Positions 50,484 to 60,516 of a stretch of DNA of 64,000 bases are shown piece after piece. Under the pieces are notes generated by a model that was not told the origin of the DNA, ran no database searches, and saw nothing but the letters and a program-made list of their open reading frames with translations. Position 1 is the first letter of the stretch, and each line of letters opens with the position of its first letter. Made by a program: the position numbers and the translations under genes. Source of the stretch: CAVPXC01 sp963709505 (GTDB lineage Bacteria > Chloroflexota > Anaerolineae > JAAEKA01). The DNA lies in contig CAVPXC010000032.1 of NCBI GenBank assembly GCA_963709505.1, forward strand, positions 88,590 through 152,589. The letters are read 5' to 3'.

Positions 50484-51764
50484 TGCGCAAACTATCGATG
50501 CTCCTGTTCGCTTTGATAGTGGTCGTGCTGGCTCTGGCGGGCTGCGCCACACCGCCGCTCCAGCACTCAACGTCGTTCATGGTCTTCGGCAGCCAGGCTG
50601 AGTATGATGCTTATAAGACGCTCGTCGAGGCCTTCCGGGCCGAGAACCCTGACTATGGTGTGGAACTGCGCTTCGTACCGGACGACGCCGACTATCGCCG
50701 CCGGCTGGCGGCTGATTTCTCAGCCGGCTCCCAGCCGGATGTGATGCTCTTGAACTATCGCCGGATCGCTCCCTTCGCCGACGAAGGCGCGCTGGCGCCT
50801 GTGGGATCGTATCTGGCCGAGAGTGCCGTCGTCAAGGAAGCTGACTTCTACCAGCCGGCGATCGATGCCTTCCGCTACAAGGACGACCTGTGGTGCATTC
50901 CACAGAACGTTTCCAGCCTGGCGGTCTACTACAACAAGGCGCTGTTCGATGCCGCCGGTCTTGGCCTATCCTGCCGACGACTGGACGTTGGACGATTTCG
51001 TGGCAGCAGCCAAGGCATTGACCGTGGATAAAGACGGCGACGGCGTGACCGACCAGTTCGGCGTCGGCATCGACCCGATTCTCTACCGCCTGGCGCCCTT
51101 CATCTGGCAGGCCGGCGGCGAGTTAGTCGACGATCCTGCCAACCCGACGCGGCTGGCGCTGGACAGCCCGGCCGCGCTGCAGGCGTTCCAGTGGTTTGTG
51201 GACCTGCAGGTCAAAGAAAAGGTCGTTCCGGACGCGGCCGCAGAGGCTGCACGCGACAGCGAGAGCCGTTTCCTGGACGGCACGCTGGGCATGTTCTTCA
51301 ACAGCCGGCGACCCGTGCCTACCCTGCGGACGATCGAGACCTTTGACTGGGATGTAGCACCGCTGCCCCGCGGTTCGCAGCCGGCCAGTGTTCTGCATAG
51401 CGACGGCTATTGCCTGGCCGGTAAGAGCAAAGACAAGGAGGCTGCCTGGAAATTCATCGAATACGCCAACTCCCCGAAAGGTCAGGAAATCGTGGCGCGC
51501 ACCGGACGCACCGTGCCGTCGCTGCGTTCGGTTGCCGAGTCGGCAGCTTTCCTCGACCCCACCCAAAAGCCAGCCAACAGCCAGGTTTGGCTCGACGCTG
51601 TGCCCACGCTGCGAACGGTGCCGGTTATCGCCAACTGGCCCGCGATCGAAGACGCCGCCAGCAAGGAAGTTGAGCGGGCGTTCTATGGACAGGCGACAGT
51701 GCAAGAGGCCGCCGCTTCAGCCGCCGCGTTGACGCAATCGATACTTGGCGCGGCCGCCCAATAA
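50483..51764 (+). CDS. ABC sugar-binding lipoprotein (one frame break)
   Basis: Extracellular solute-binding family 1 protein. A lipoprotein signal with lipobox LAGC (residues about 19-22) anchors it. It continues FMVFGSQAEYDAYKTLVEAF, SQPDVMLLNYRRIAPFADEG and later DWTLDDFVAAAKALT and GTLGMFFNSRRP. The frame breaks at 50961-50966 (CTTGGCC); CTGGCC gives DAAGLAYPADDWT. Repaired length about 426 residues. Upstream of it are the two permeases; no ATPase gene is present, so a shared MsmK-type ATPase is likely. Confidence 0.9.
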
Positions 51765-51768
51765 TCAA

Positions 51769-51827
51769 AACTCCTCGACTTGTCGAGGAGTCCGGCATCC
51801 ACCGCGGACTCCTGAACTTGTTCAGGT
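51769..51827. repeat. Two-hairpin dispersed repeat, copy 3
   Basis: AACTCCTCGACTTGTCGAGG and GGACTCCTGAACTTGTTCAGG palindromes, same layout as the copies near 17.9 and 28.8 kb. It lies between the binding-protein gene and the next exported protein. It may serve as the operon terminator. Confidence 0.85.
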
Positions 51828-51849
51828 ATTTGTAGGTTAGGAGGATACA

Positions 51850-54816
51850 ATGAAGGTCACACGCAAGTTCTTCGGCGCCGCCGTGATACTAGCCCTGGTC
51901 AGCCTGGTCTTTTGGCTGCCGGCCGATCTGGCGAGCACATCGACCCCGTCCGGGCAGCGCAATGCTATCAGCCTGCAAGGCGCAGCCCAGCAGAAGACGC
52001 CCGACGGTCAGTTCATCGCCAGCGATCCCGTGGCGCCGGTCCTTACCTTGGCCGCGCGCGACGTGCCGCCGCCCGTGAACGTGCCCGTCCTCGACCGCGA
52101 GATCAATCCGCGCATGAACTTCAATGCCAAGGTTGATCCTGACTTCACCGTGCCGGGCGGCCCCGATCCGCTGCTGCCGCTGCAAGAAGCAGCCCCGCCG
52201 GCCCAGCCCGATGGGTTTGGAACCCCCATCTTCAACTTCAACGGCCAGGGCTATCACCTTCGTCAACCCGCCGGACACGGTCGGCGACATCGGCGCCAAC
52301 CACTACGTCCAAATGATCAACGCCACCGATGTGGCCGTCTACAACAAGACCACCGGGCGCGTTAATCCAGGCCTTCGCTCTGACTTCCCTGGGCGGCTGC
52401 GCCACCGGCAACGGCGATCCGATCGTTCTGTACGACCAACTGGCCAACCGCTGGTTCTTGAGCGAGTTCGGCTCAGGCAACGGGCTGTGCGTCTTCATCT
52501 CGCAAACTCCCGACCCGCTGGGCGCTTACTACTCCTATCAGTTCAACATGCCCAGCTTCCCCGACTATCCCAAGTATGGCGTGTGGCCCGATGCCTACTA
52601 CGCCACGGCCAATGAAAACAGTCCATCGGCAATCGCTCTGGATCGCACGAAGATGCTGGCCGGTCTGGCAGCCACCTTCCAACGCTTCACGGCGACCGCG
52701 CTATCCGGGTTCGGCTTCCAGGCCTTGACTCCTGGCGATCTGGACGGTATGACGCCCCCACCGGTAGGCGCACCCGACTACATTATGCGCCATCGCGATA
52801 CCGAGGTCCACGGCCCGGGCGGCCTGCCGAGCAGCGATATCCTGGAGATCTATGCCTTCCACATCGACTGGACCACGCCCGCCAACACGACCTTCACAAA
52901 GCTGCCGGACATCGTGACGGCCGAGTTCGACTCGGACCTGTGCGGCCTGAGTTCGTTCTACTGCATGGGCATGCCCGGCGTGCCGCAGGGCAGCTCGTCG
53001 TCGCTGGATCCGATCCGTGAAGTGATTATGAACCGCCTGGCCTACCGCAACTTCGGCGATCATGAGACGTTGGTCGGCAACTTCGTCACCGACATCAACG
53101 GCAACAACATCGGCGGCGTGCGCTGGTTCGAGCTGCGCAAGGTCGGCGCAGGTGCCTGGAGCCTGTATCAAGAGGGCACCTATGCGCCTACCACCGCCGA
53201 CAACCGCTGGATGGGCGGCATCGCCATGGATGGCTCGGGCAACATCGCCCTCGGCTACAATGTCTCCAGCCAGACGGTTTATCCCTCGCTGCGCTATGCT
53301 GGCCGGCTGGCGTCTGACCCGCTCGGCACGCTGCCGCAGGGCGAGTACACCCTGATCAACGGCAGCGGCGTCAACGGCAGCAACCGCTACGGCGACTATG
53401 CCGCCATGAGCGTCGACCCGGTGGACGACTGCACCTTCTGGTTCACCGGCCAATGGAACGCCGCCAGCCAGTGGAGCACCCGCATCGGCGCGTTCAAGTT
53501 CGACGCATGCGGCACGCCAAACTTTACCCTCGCTGCTTCGCCGGATAGCCAGGAGATCTGTGTCGGCGCCAACGCGGCCTACACAGTCAACATCGGCAGC
53601 GTGAGCGGGTACAACGACCCGGTGACCCTGAGCACAGTAGGCAACCCCGGCACGGCCGGCTTCAGCGCCAACCCGGTGACCCCACCCGGCAGCAGCACGC
53701 TGACGATCGGCAGTGCGCCGGTCGGCGTCTACAGCTTCGACGTCGTCGGCACCGCGGCCGGCCCGAACGTTCACCAGGACACGGTGGGGCTGACCGTTCA
53801 AGCGGCTGCGCCTGGCCTGGCCGTTCTCACGGCGCCCACCAACGGCCAGGCCAACGTGCCTGCGACGCCGACCTTCACCTGGAACGCCGTGGCCGGCGCA
53901 AGCTTCCTACAGCATCCAGGTGGCTACCGATGCCGGCTTCGCCAACGTCGTCGCCTCGGCCAGCGGCCTGGCGAGCCCGACCTGGACCTCGAACGTGACG
54001 CTGAACACCAGCACGATGTACTACTGGCGGGTGCAGGCCACCAACGCCTGCGGCACAGGCACGTATTCGAGCGCCTTCAGCTTCACCACCGTAGCCGCCC
54101 CCGGCGACTGCGGCCCCGGCACCACGGCCAATATCCTCTACCAGTACGGCTTTGAGTCCGGCGCAAGCGGCTGGACCCTCGGCGCTGGCAGCACTGGCAA
54201 TACGTGGGCGATTGCTACGACCAATCCACACAGCGGCGTCTCGCACTACCATGCCGACGACCCGGGCTCGGTCACCGACCAGCGCCTGGTCTCGCCGGCC
54301 GTGGCGCTGCCCACCGGCCAGAACCCGGTGATACTGAAGTTCTGGCACGTGCCCAACCTCGAGCCCAGCGGCTCGACCGCCTGCTTCGACGGCGGCATCC
54401 TGGAGGTCTCGACCGACGGCGGCACGACCTGGACCCAGGTGCCCAACGCCAACCTGTTGGTTGGCCCGTACCGCGGCTTGGTCTCGACTTCCTTCAGCAA
54501 CCCTCTGGCTGGCCTGAATGCCTGGTGCGGCACGGCCAGCTACATCAACACGATCGCCGACGTCAGCGCCTATGCCGGCCAGACGGCGCAGTTCCGTATG
54601 CGGCTGGGCTCTGACAACTCGGTTAGCAATCCGGGCTGGGACGTCGACGACGTGACGGTTCAGAGCTGCCAGACGACGACGGCCGTTGAGCTGAGCGACC
54701 TGAATGCCGGCCAATCGCCGTCGCCGATCGCGGCCGCACCGATCGCTGCTCTGCCGGCCGCGGCTGCCTTGGCCATGGCTGCTGTCGCGGTCGTCGCCCA
54801 TCGTCGTCGCGCATAA
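51850..54816 (+). CDS. Large exported protein A with C-terminal membrane anchor (three frame breaks)
   Basis: A signal peptide (GAAVILALVSLVFWLPADL) starts at the ATG at 51850 after TAGGAGGATACA. The body (about residues 110-560) is a paralogue of the protein at 55172, with GDIGANHYVQMINATDVAVY, DPIVLYDQLANRWFLSEF and FPDYPKYGVWPDAYYA. I do not recognise a named domain for it. After it come Ig-like or fibronectin III-like modules (LTAPTNGQANVPATPTFTW) and a jelly-roll-like module (YGFESGASGWTLG). The end is VELSDLNAGQ, a hydrophobic helix and HRRR, like a PEP-CTERM-style sorting tail. Breaks near 52255, 52350 and 53904. Confidence 0.75.
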
Positions 54817-54837
54817 CACATCCAGTTGTTAGGGACA

Positions 54838-54933
54838 GACCTCCGAGGTTTCGGGAAACCCCGGAAGTCGTTCTACGCATCGACGTCTTGCCCATCGACC
54901 TCCGAGGTTTTCCGAAACCTCGGAGGTCTTTCT
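54838..54933. terminator. Tandem GACCTCCGAGGTTT hairpins
   Basis: An imperfect hairpin at 54838-54870 is followed by the near-perfect GACCTCCGAGGTTTTCCGAA-type stem at 54898-54930, ending TTTCTT. It follows exported protein A and can end its transcript. Confidence 0.75.
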
Positions 54934-54944
54934 TATGCTCCGCG

Positions 54945-55035
54945 TCACTCCCGCGCGCAGGAGCCCATCGGGGTGGCGGTTGATGCGCACACATCGGATG
55001 GATGCCCGCGTGCGCTGGCAGAATGACGCGGGCCA
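54945..55035. repeat. Degraded GATGGATGCCCGCG repeat
   Basis: CGTCACTCCCGCGCGCAGGA and CATCGGATGGATGCCCGCG...AATGACGCG resemble the repeat at 4303-4376 and the arms at 48384-48480. No gene in this roughly 350 bp gap besides the start of the next exported protein. Confidence 0.5.
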
Positions 55036-55171
55036 CGGGCACGCACGCTCGTACCCTCAAACGCAAATGTACTTTCGTTTAAAATTGGTTGTCGCCACCG
55101 TGCAATTCTGTGGTAAAATGAGAATGGTGGGTCCCATTAACCGTCAAGCGTTTCAAGCAAAGGAGGCAACT

Positions 55172-57677
55172 ATGAGGTACTCTCACAAGATCTTTGGCGC
55201 AGTGTTGATCCTGGCTCTTGCTAGCCTGGTGGTGGTGCTGCCGTCAGACATGGCAAGGCCTGCAGGCCAGTCCGACCTGCGCAGCGCTTCAGGGGCGCTC
55301 GTGTCCAGCCAGCTCCAACAGGAGTCCCCTTCCTCGGAGTTTTTCGCCAGCGAACCCGTGACGCCCAGCGTCACCTTTGCCGGCCAGCGAACTTCCAGCC
55401 TATGTGCTGGAATACACGCTCGACCGAGAGATCAATCCCCGCCTGAGCTACAACGCCGTCGTCGATCCTAACTTCAACCCGCCGGGTGGGCCCGATCCTC
55501 TGCTGGGGGTGCAGGAGTTGGCGCCAGCGGCCCAGCCCAACGCATTCGGTACGCCGCTGCTGAACTTCAACGGCCAGGGCTATACCGGCGTCAACCCGCC
55601 GGATACCGTCGGAGACGTCGGTCCGAACCACTATGTTCAGATGATCAACGGCGGCGGCGGTGCGCTCGTGCAGATCTACAACAAGGCGACCGGCGCGCCG
55701 ATCGGCAGCCAGTTCGCACTGGAAAGCTTGGCCACCAGCGTCAACTGCCAATCCGGTGCAGGCGATCCGATTGTCGTGTACGACAACCTGGCAGATCGCT
55801 GGCTGCTTAGCGAGTTTGCCAGCTCAGGCAACCATCTGTGCGTCTACGTGTCGATCGGGGCGAATCCAGGTGGCACCTACTACTTCTACGACTTCACAAC
55901 TCCCACCTTCCCCGATTATCCCAAGTACGCGGTCTGGCCCGATGCGTATTACGTCTCGAGCAACGAGACCAATCCAACGGCCTATGCCTTGAACCGGACC
56001 CGTATGCTTTCCGGCCTATCCGCCACATTCCAGCGCTTCATCGCGCCGAGTCTATCGGGTTTTGGCTTCCAGTCGTTGACCCCGGCGGACCTGGACGGAG
56101 CGACCCCGCCACCGGCGGGAGCGCCTGGCCTCTTCATGCGCCAGCGAGACACCGAAGTCCACGGCCCGGCTGGCTACCCCAGCCAGGATATCCTGGAAAC
56201 CTACGCCTTCCACGTGGATTGGACTACCCCGGCCAACTCCACCTTCACGAAGCAGTCCGATATCCTGACCGCGGAGTTCGATTCGACTCTGTGCGGCCTG
56301 ACGTCGTTCTCGTGCATCCCCCAGCCCGGCACATCTGTGCGGTTGGACCCGTTACGCGAGGTGGTCATGTGGCGCCTGGGCTACCGCAACTTCGGCAGCC
56401 GCGAGGTGCTGGTCGGAAACTTCGTGACGGACGTCAACGGCAGCGACCGCGCGGGCGTCCGCTGGTTCGAGCTGCGCAAGACCGGTACTGCCTGGACTCT
56501 GTACCAGGAAGGCACCTATGCGCCCGGGACAACTAATCGCTGGATGGGCGGGATTGCCATGGACGGCGCCGGCAATATCGCTCTTGGTTACAACGTATCC
56601 AGCAGCAGCGACTATCCGGGCGTGCGGTACGCCGGCCGCCTGGCCTCTGATGCGCTGGGCACACTGCCGCAGGGCGAACACATGCTCGTAAATGGAACTG
56701 TCAGCAACGCCAACAATCGCTACGGCGACTACTCGGCCATGAGCGTCGATCCGGCCGACGACTGTACCTTCTGGTTCACGGGCGAGTGGAACGCCGCCGG
56801 CACGTGGAGCACCCGTATCGGCAAGTTCAAGTTCGACCAATGTGGCCAGGTGAGCATGCAGCCTCGGGCTTACCTGCCGCTGATTCGCAAGTCCGTAGCA
56901 CGGACGCCGGTGACGATTACGCAGTCTCAATCGCAGGCCATAGTCCAAGATAACTCGGTGGCTTGTCTGACTGCGGCTGGCACTGCCGTGAACGCCTATC
57001 TGCGCCAGTTTACTCTGACGTCTTTTGGCATCAGCGGCCCATTCAATGTCAGTTCAGTCAGTTTCGGTATCGAGGCTGCTGGCTCCGGCAGCGGCAGTGG
57101 CCAGCCCCTCACGGTCAGGCTTTACCGCAAGATCAACCCGGCAGGGGCGCTCACCTATGCCAACCTGTTGCAGATTGGCACCGCCACTCGCACCATTTCG
57201 GATCAGGCGCTGACCCTCTACAGCATGCCTGTGGCTGGCATCGCGCCGGCGGGGTCGGTTCTGGTGGTGGAGGTGTACTCACCCAATGGACAACCCTCCG
57301 GCGACTTCTTCTTTGTTGGCTCAAACTCCGCCGGGCAGACCGGGCTGAGCTACCTGGCTTCAGCGGCTTGTAGTGTGCCGGAGCCCACGGACACCGGCGC
57401 CCTCGGTTTCCCGGGCATGCATATCGTCATGAATGTGACGGGCACAACGAGTACGGACCTGGAGGACTGTGTTACGATGGGTGACACGGCTGGAGCGACC
57501 GGCGGCATCGCCAGCACCCGGTGCACGGTTGGCGTCGAATTCCAGCACCGAGACCTTGCCGGCGACGGTGCGACCCAATGCGGCTACGCCGGGTGGCAGC
57601 CCGTTCCAGTGGATGACGCGCAGCGATATCGGGAACGAGTAGTCCCTCCAACTGGAACACGATACAGAGCGCTGTAA
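55172..57677 (+). CDS. Large exported protein B, paralogue of A (one frame break)
   Basis: The ATG at 55172 follows a strong AGGAGG. A signal peptide (IFGAVLILALASLVVVL) precedes a body very similar to protein A: NPPDTVGDVGPNHYVQMING, DPIVVYDNLADRWLLSEFAS, FPDYPKYAVWPDAYYV and SAMSVDPADDCTFWFTGEWN. The C-terminus differs: a module from about residue 570 (ITQSQSQAIVQDNSVACLTA) typical of extracellular adhesive proteins, no terminal membrane helix. Break near 55391 (CCGGCC); one base less gives ASELPAYVLEYTLDREI. The last about 60 codons look non-homologous, so the true end may be in another frame. Confidence 0.75.
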
Positions 57678-57777
57678 CTTATCAGCGCCTGGAGACGACA
57701 GAGGCTCGGCTGGCAGTTCAGCCGGGCCTCTGTTCCAAACGATCCGCAGCCACAGCAGCCACTTATGCCGCTGTAAC

Positions 57778-57810
57778 CCAAAGGCCCCGGTTGTCGCCGG
57801 GGCCTTTGGG
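57778..57810. terminator. Terminator after exported protein B
   Basis: AAAGGCCCCGG / CCGGGGCCTTT stem with a TTGTCG loop, about 100 bp after the stop at 57677. Symmetric A/T ends make it usable from both sides. Confidence 0.8.
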
Positions 57811-57939
57811 TAGTGTTAGCGGCCGGTTTCTTTGGTCACAGTTCGGGCTGTTTGGGCTGAGATAATTGCCGCTTGGCGCCGCTTGGGCTGGCAAGGATGG
57901 CAAGGCGCACGCTAGCGAGGTGCCTGGGTGATTCAGGTC

Positions 57940-58239
57940 TTAGTCTTCGGCCGACCAGCGACCGATCTCATCGAAGTCATGCATCGGGGTAACGCCCGCC
58001 CCAAATGCCCTGATCCTGTCCATCTGCTGATTGGCAGCGCCACCATTGATCGCCCCTTCCACCAACCACAGAAATTCATTCGTGTTGTCTGGGTTGTTGC
58101 CTCTGAGCAGCACCAAGCTGGTTATCTGACCCGTTCGTAGCGACCCCTTGTCGACTGCGGGAAATACCTCTTCCAGCATGAATCGCTCGAAGTCGTCTTC
58201 ATCCTTACCCGTCGAGAGTTTGATGGAGTAGATCATCAT
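57940..58239 (-). CDS. Small hypothetical protein
   Basis: About 99 residues from the ATG at 58239 (after AAAGGAGACACT). Sequence features: MMIYSIKLSTGKDEDDFERF at the start, VFPAVDKGS, LVLLRGNNPDNTNEFLWLVE. The pattern (a central strand-helix-strand, aromatic residues) recalls dimeric alpha/beta-barrel proteins, but I do not recognise a family. It reads in the same direction as the next small gene. Confidence 0.6.
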   Translation of the reverse strand: MMIYSIKLSTGKDEDDFERFMLEEVFPAVDKGSLRTGQITSLVLLRGNNPDNTNEFLWLVEGAINGGAANQQMDRIRAFGAGVTPMHDFDEIGRWSAED

Positions 58240-58293
58240 GATAGTGTCTCCTTTCACGTCGCCCATAAGATTCGTATAGAGGTCGGATCGCCT

Positions 58294-58554
58294 CTAGGTG
58301 CTTTTCTGCCGCTCTTCAAAGATCGTATGCCAAGATTCAAGGGCAGATCCCAGGTCATCATCTATGGCATCGAGGGCTGTCCGCACCTCCGGGATGAGTG
58401 CCAGTTCCGTTAAAGCATAAGCCCGGCCCTGATGGAACTCGGTTCCGAACCAATCGTGCATCCACGGAATGCGTGCAGTCAAGTAGTATGTTTTCAGGAA
58501 GTCATAGAGTGCTCGTACTGCTTGCTCAGCACCCGTCTTGTTCTCTTCAGGCAT
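58294..58554 (-). CDS. Small hypothetical protein
   Basis: A protein of 86 residues, mostly helical, acidic (EQAVRALYDFLKTYYLTARI, ALDAIDDDLGSALESWHTIF). No family recognised. The ATG at 58554 follows GGAGACCGCAC. Could form a small operon with the downstream gene at 57940. Confidence 0.55.
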   Translation of the reverse strand: MPEENKTGAEQAVRALYDFLKTYYLTARIPWMHDWFGTEFHQGRAYALTELALIPEVRTALDAIDDDLGSALESWHTIFEERQKST

Positions 58555-58729
58555 GTGCGGTCTCCTTCGTAATTCGTTGAAATGACCACCCTATGAGGGA
58601 ATAGTGCTCTCCTAATTGTATTGTGATTGTACTGTTGAACGTTAGGTCGCTTGCTTTTGCGTCATGCTCTGGCAGAATTGTCCAAGGCCGGTTTCTTTTG
58701 GCTGTTCCGCGAAGGGTACACAGTGCGTG

Positions 58730-58898
58730 TGGGCTGATCTTTCACACCTTCGACTTGCCTGACGAGGAGGCATAGCCGGCCAGCCCGGTGCGCGTGACTG
58801 TGCAGGTCGAGGACCTGCACACGGTCGCGGCCGTCGAGTTCGAGTGGCTGAGCCAGGCGGACGGGTTTGCCCACTTCAAGCGCCTCGCCTTCGCTTGA
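58730..58898 (+). pseudogene. Possible remnant of a plus-strand gene 3' end
   Basis: Two fragments in different frames read as good coding sequence with GC-rich third positions: FHTFDLPDEEA (to a TAG at 58773) and VRVTVQVEDLHTVAAVEFEW, LSQADGFAHFKRLAFA ending TGA at 58896-58898. No start or family is recognised. It could be the degraded end of an inserted gene. The rest of the 58555-58909 gap shows nothing. Confidence 0.3.
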
Positions 58899-58909
58899 GG
58901 TAAAATACA

Positions 58910-60367
58910 TCAAGGCTTTGCGCCCGTTAAGGGCAGTTGGCGCGGAAAGTGCGGTGACTTGAATTCCCCAGGAGCTTGCACGGCCAATTGCTCGATCACC
59001 CTCGCCCGGCACTCGATTGCGATGGACAGACACATTTCCAGTTCCTCTTCGGCCAGGTCGTCCGTGGTTCGATGGGGAAAGATGAGCTTCATAAGACCAG
59101 CGGTGGTTTTGCGGATCGCGTCCTGATTGCGTCCGGTCAGGCTGCTGAAATCGACGTGCGCATTGACAACCGTCTGATAATTGCGGCGGCGCAAGCGCGT
59201 AAAAATCTCTGCCAGGTAATCGGTGATGAAGCCATACCCCTGGGCAAAGTTCTCCGGCTTGATCTTCGGCAGCTCCCATCCCGGCAGGAATGCGTGCAAT
59301 CGGTCCAAGAACGCAGTATCCGCTCCCAGCTCAGGTGGCAACACTTCAAACAGATGAGTATAGTAGTCAGCCGGCGCTTTGCGATCCAGGTCGGTATCGA
59401 TGTTGCCACCGAGCACGATGCTGGATTGGGCGGTGAACTCCAGCGGCCCACGGCTGAAGTGGCCGGTTTGCATGTAGTCTTTGAGCACGCTGATCGTAGC
59501 CTCAGGATCGGAGAAACTCGTGCTGGCAATCTCGTCGAAAAACACCACGTCACGATACCCCAGAATGCCGATCTTTCGGCTGGCAACGTTATAGAATAAG
59601 GTGGCTGGTGTGGCCTTGCCGCCTGAGATCACGAACGAGCGGCTGGATGTGTTGCGGTAGGTGTAGGTCTTGCCGGTCTCGCGTGGTCCCAGTTCGATCA
59701 GGTTGTAGTTGGCTTCGACGAAGGGCACCAATCGCAAGAGCATCAGCAGTTTCTCTCGCTCTGTAAAGCGCGTGGGGTTGAATCCGATGGTCTGAACCAA
59801 CAGGTCGATCCATTCCACCGTCTCGAATAGACGCCGCTTCTCGATGTAATCCTCCAAATCAAGCCGGGTGATCTGAAACGGCTTGAACTCGCGGATGAAG
59901 AACGGATAGATGCGTCCCTTGATCTCGTAGCGAGGGTCGTACTCAATGGTCATTGTCCCCCAGGCGCCGCCAGTCAACAGGGTCTCGCCATAGTCCGTCA
60001 GCACCTTTTGGCTGATGCGCACGAAGTTGTCACCCAAGGCCGGAACCTCAGCCCAATAATGGTCGCGTGCTGCATCCAATCTCACTTGCAGAGATCCCAA
60101 CAGCACGTATTCCCCCTTCTCCTTGATGCGGCTCTTGATCAATTCTTTCGCATCGCTCTCGACGTAGTGCTCTTGGAGCAGTCGATCGATGCGTGCCTGG
60201 CCGGCCACCGGATTACCGGGATCGACGTAGCGCGCGCAGAGATACTCCAGGACGTAGCGAGGAAATTCCTTGTACGCTTCGTTCCAACGTGTCAGGGGCT
60301 TTAACACCACACGGTCACCAAGATGTCTGAGCACCTTTTCATCTGTGGCGGTCAAGGGTTCATTCAC
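58910..60367 (-). CDS. brxL: BrxL-like AAA+ ATPase, lacking the Lon protease domain
   Basis: A BREX phage-defence protein of 485 residues. BrxL-family blocks are intact: LIELGPRETGKTYTYR (Walker A, about residues 227-234), YRDVVFFDEIASTSF (Walker B, about 274-279), VLGGNIDTDL (sensor), DTAFLDRLHAFLPGWELPK and GYGFITDYLAEIFTRLR. Canonical BrxL is about 650-700 residues with a Lon-like protease domain at the C-terminus. This one ends at VIEQLAVQAPGEFKSPHFPR and no Lon domain is found in any frame downstream. The start is the GTG at 60367 after AAAGAGGCG. It follows pglZ on the same strand, as in BREX types 1 and 4. Confidence 0.85.
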   Translation of the reverse strand: MNEPLTATDEKVLRHLGDRVVLKPLTRWNEAYKEFPRYVLEYLCARYVDPGNPVAGQARIDRLLQEHYVESDAKELIKSRIKEKGEYVLLGSLQVRLDAARDHYWAEVPALGDNFVRISQKVLTDYGETLLTGGAWGTMTIEYDPRYEIKGRIYPFFIREFKPFQITRLDLEDYIEKRRLFETVEWIDLLVQTIGFNPTRFTEREKLLMLLRLVPFVEANYNLIELGPRETGKTYTYRNTSSRSFVISGGKATPATLFYNVASRKIGILGYRDVVFFDEIASTSFSDPEATISVLKDYMQTGHFSRGPLEFTAQSSIVLGGNIDTDLDRKAPADYYTHLFEVLPPELGADTAFLDRLHAFLPGWELPKIKPENFAQGYGFITDYLAEIFTRLRRRNYQTVVNAHVDFSSLTGRNQDAIRKTTAGLMKLIFPHRTTDDLAEEELEMCLSIAIECRARVIEQLAVQAPGEFKSPHFPRQLPLTGAKP

Positions 60368-60418
60368 GAAAATCGCCTCTTTCTGTCTAAATACTCTGTA
60401 AAATTAATCCTTGCGTCA

Positions 60419-60490
60419 TGTCACCCTGAGGCTCGGCGAAGGGTCCCGTCTTGCAAGAGCAGGGACCCTTCGCCGAGCCTCAGGGTGACA
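60419..60490. repeat. GTCACCCTGAGGCTCGGCGAAGG inverted repeat
   Basis: Perfect 29-bp arms (60419-60447 and 60462-60490) with a 14-nt loop. It lies between the pglZ and brxL genes and may separate them transcriptionally. Resembles dispersed repeats of the CACCCTGAG...CGAAGGGTC type common in environmental bacteria. Confidence 0.9.
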
Positions 60491-60516
60491 CGACGCAGAA
60501 ACTTGGTTTAAGGGTA

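Noticed and set aside
52701..54819. Large minus-strand open frames across exported protein A
   Set aside because: The plus strand has signal peptide, paralogue similarity and RBS; the antisense frames are Ala/Arg-rich with no motifs.
57940..58554. Toxin-antitoxin pair
   Set aside because: The two small co-directional genes show no motif of known toxins or antitoxins and are 54 bp apart.
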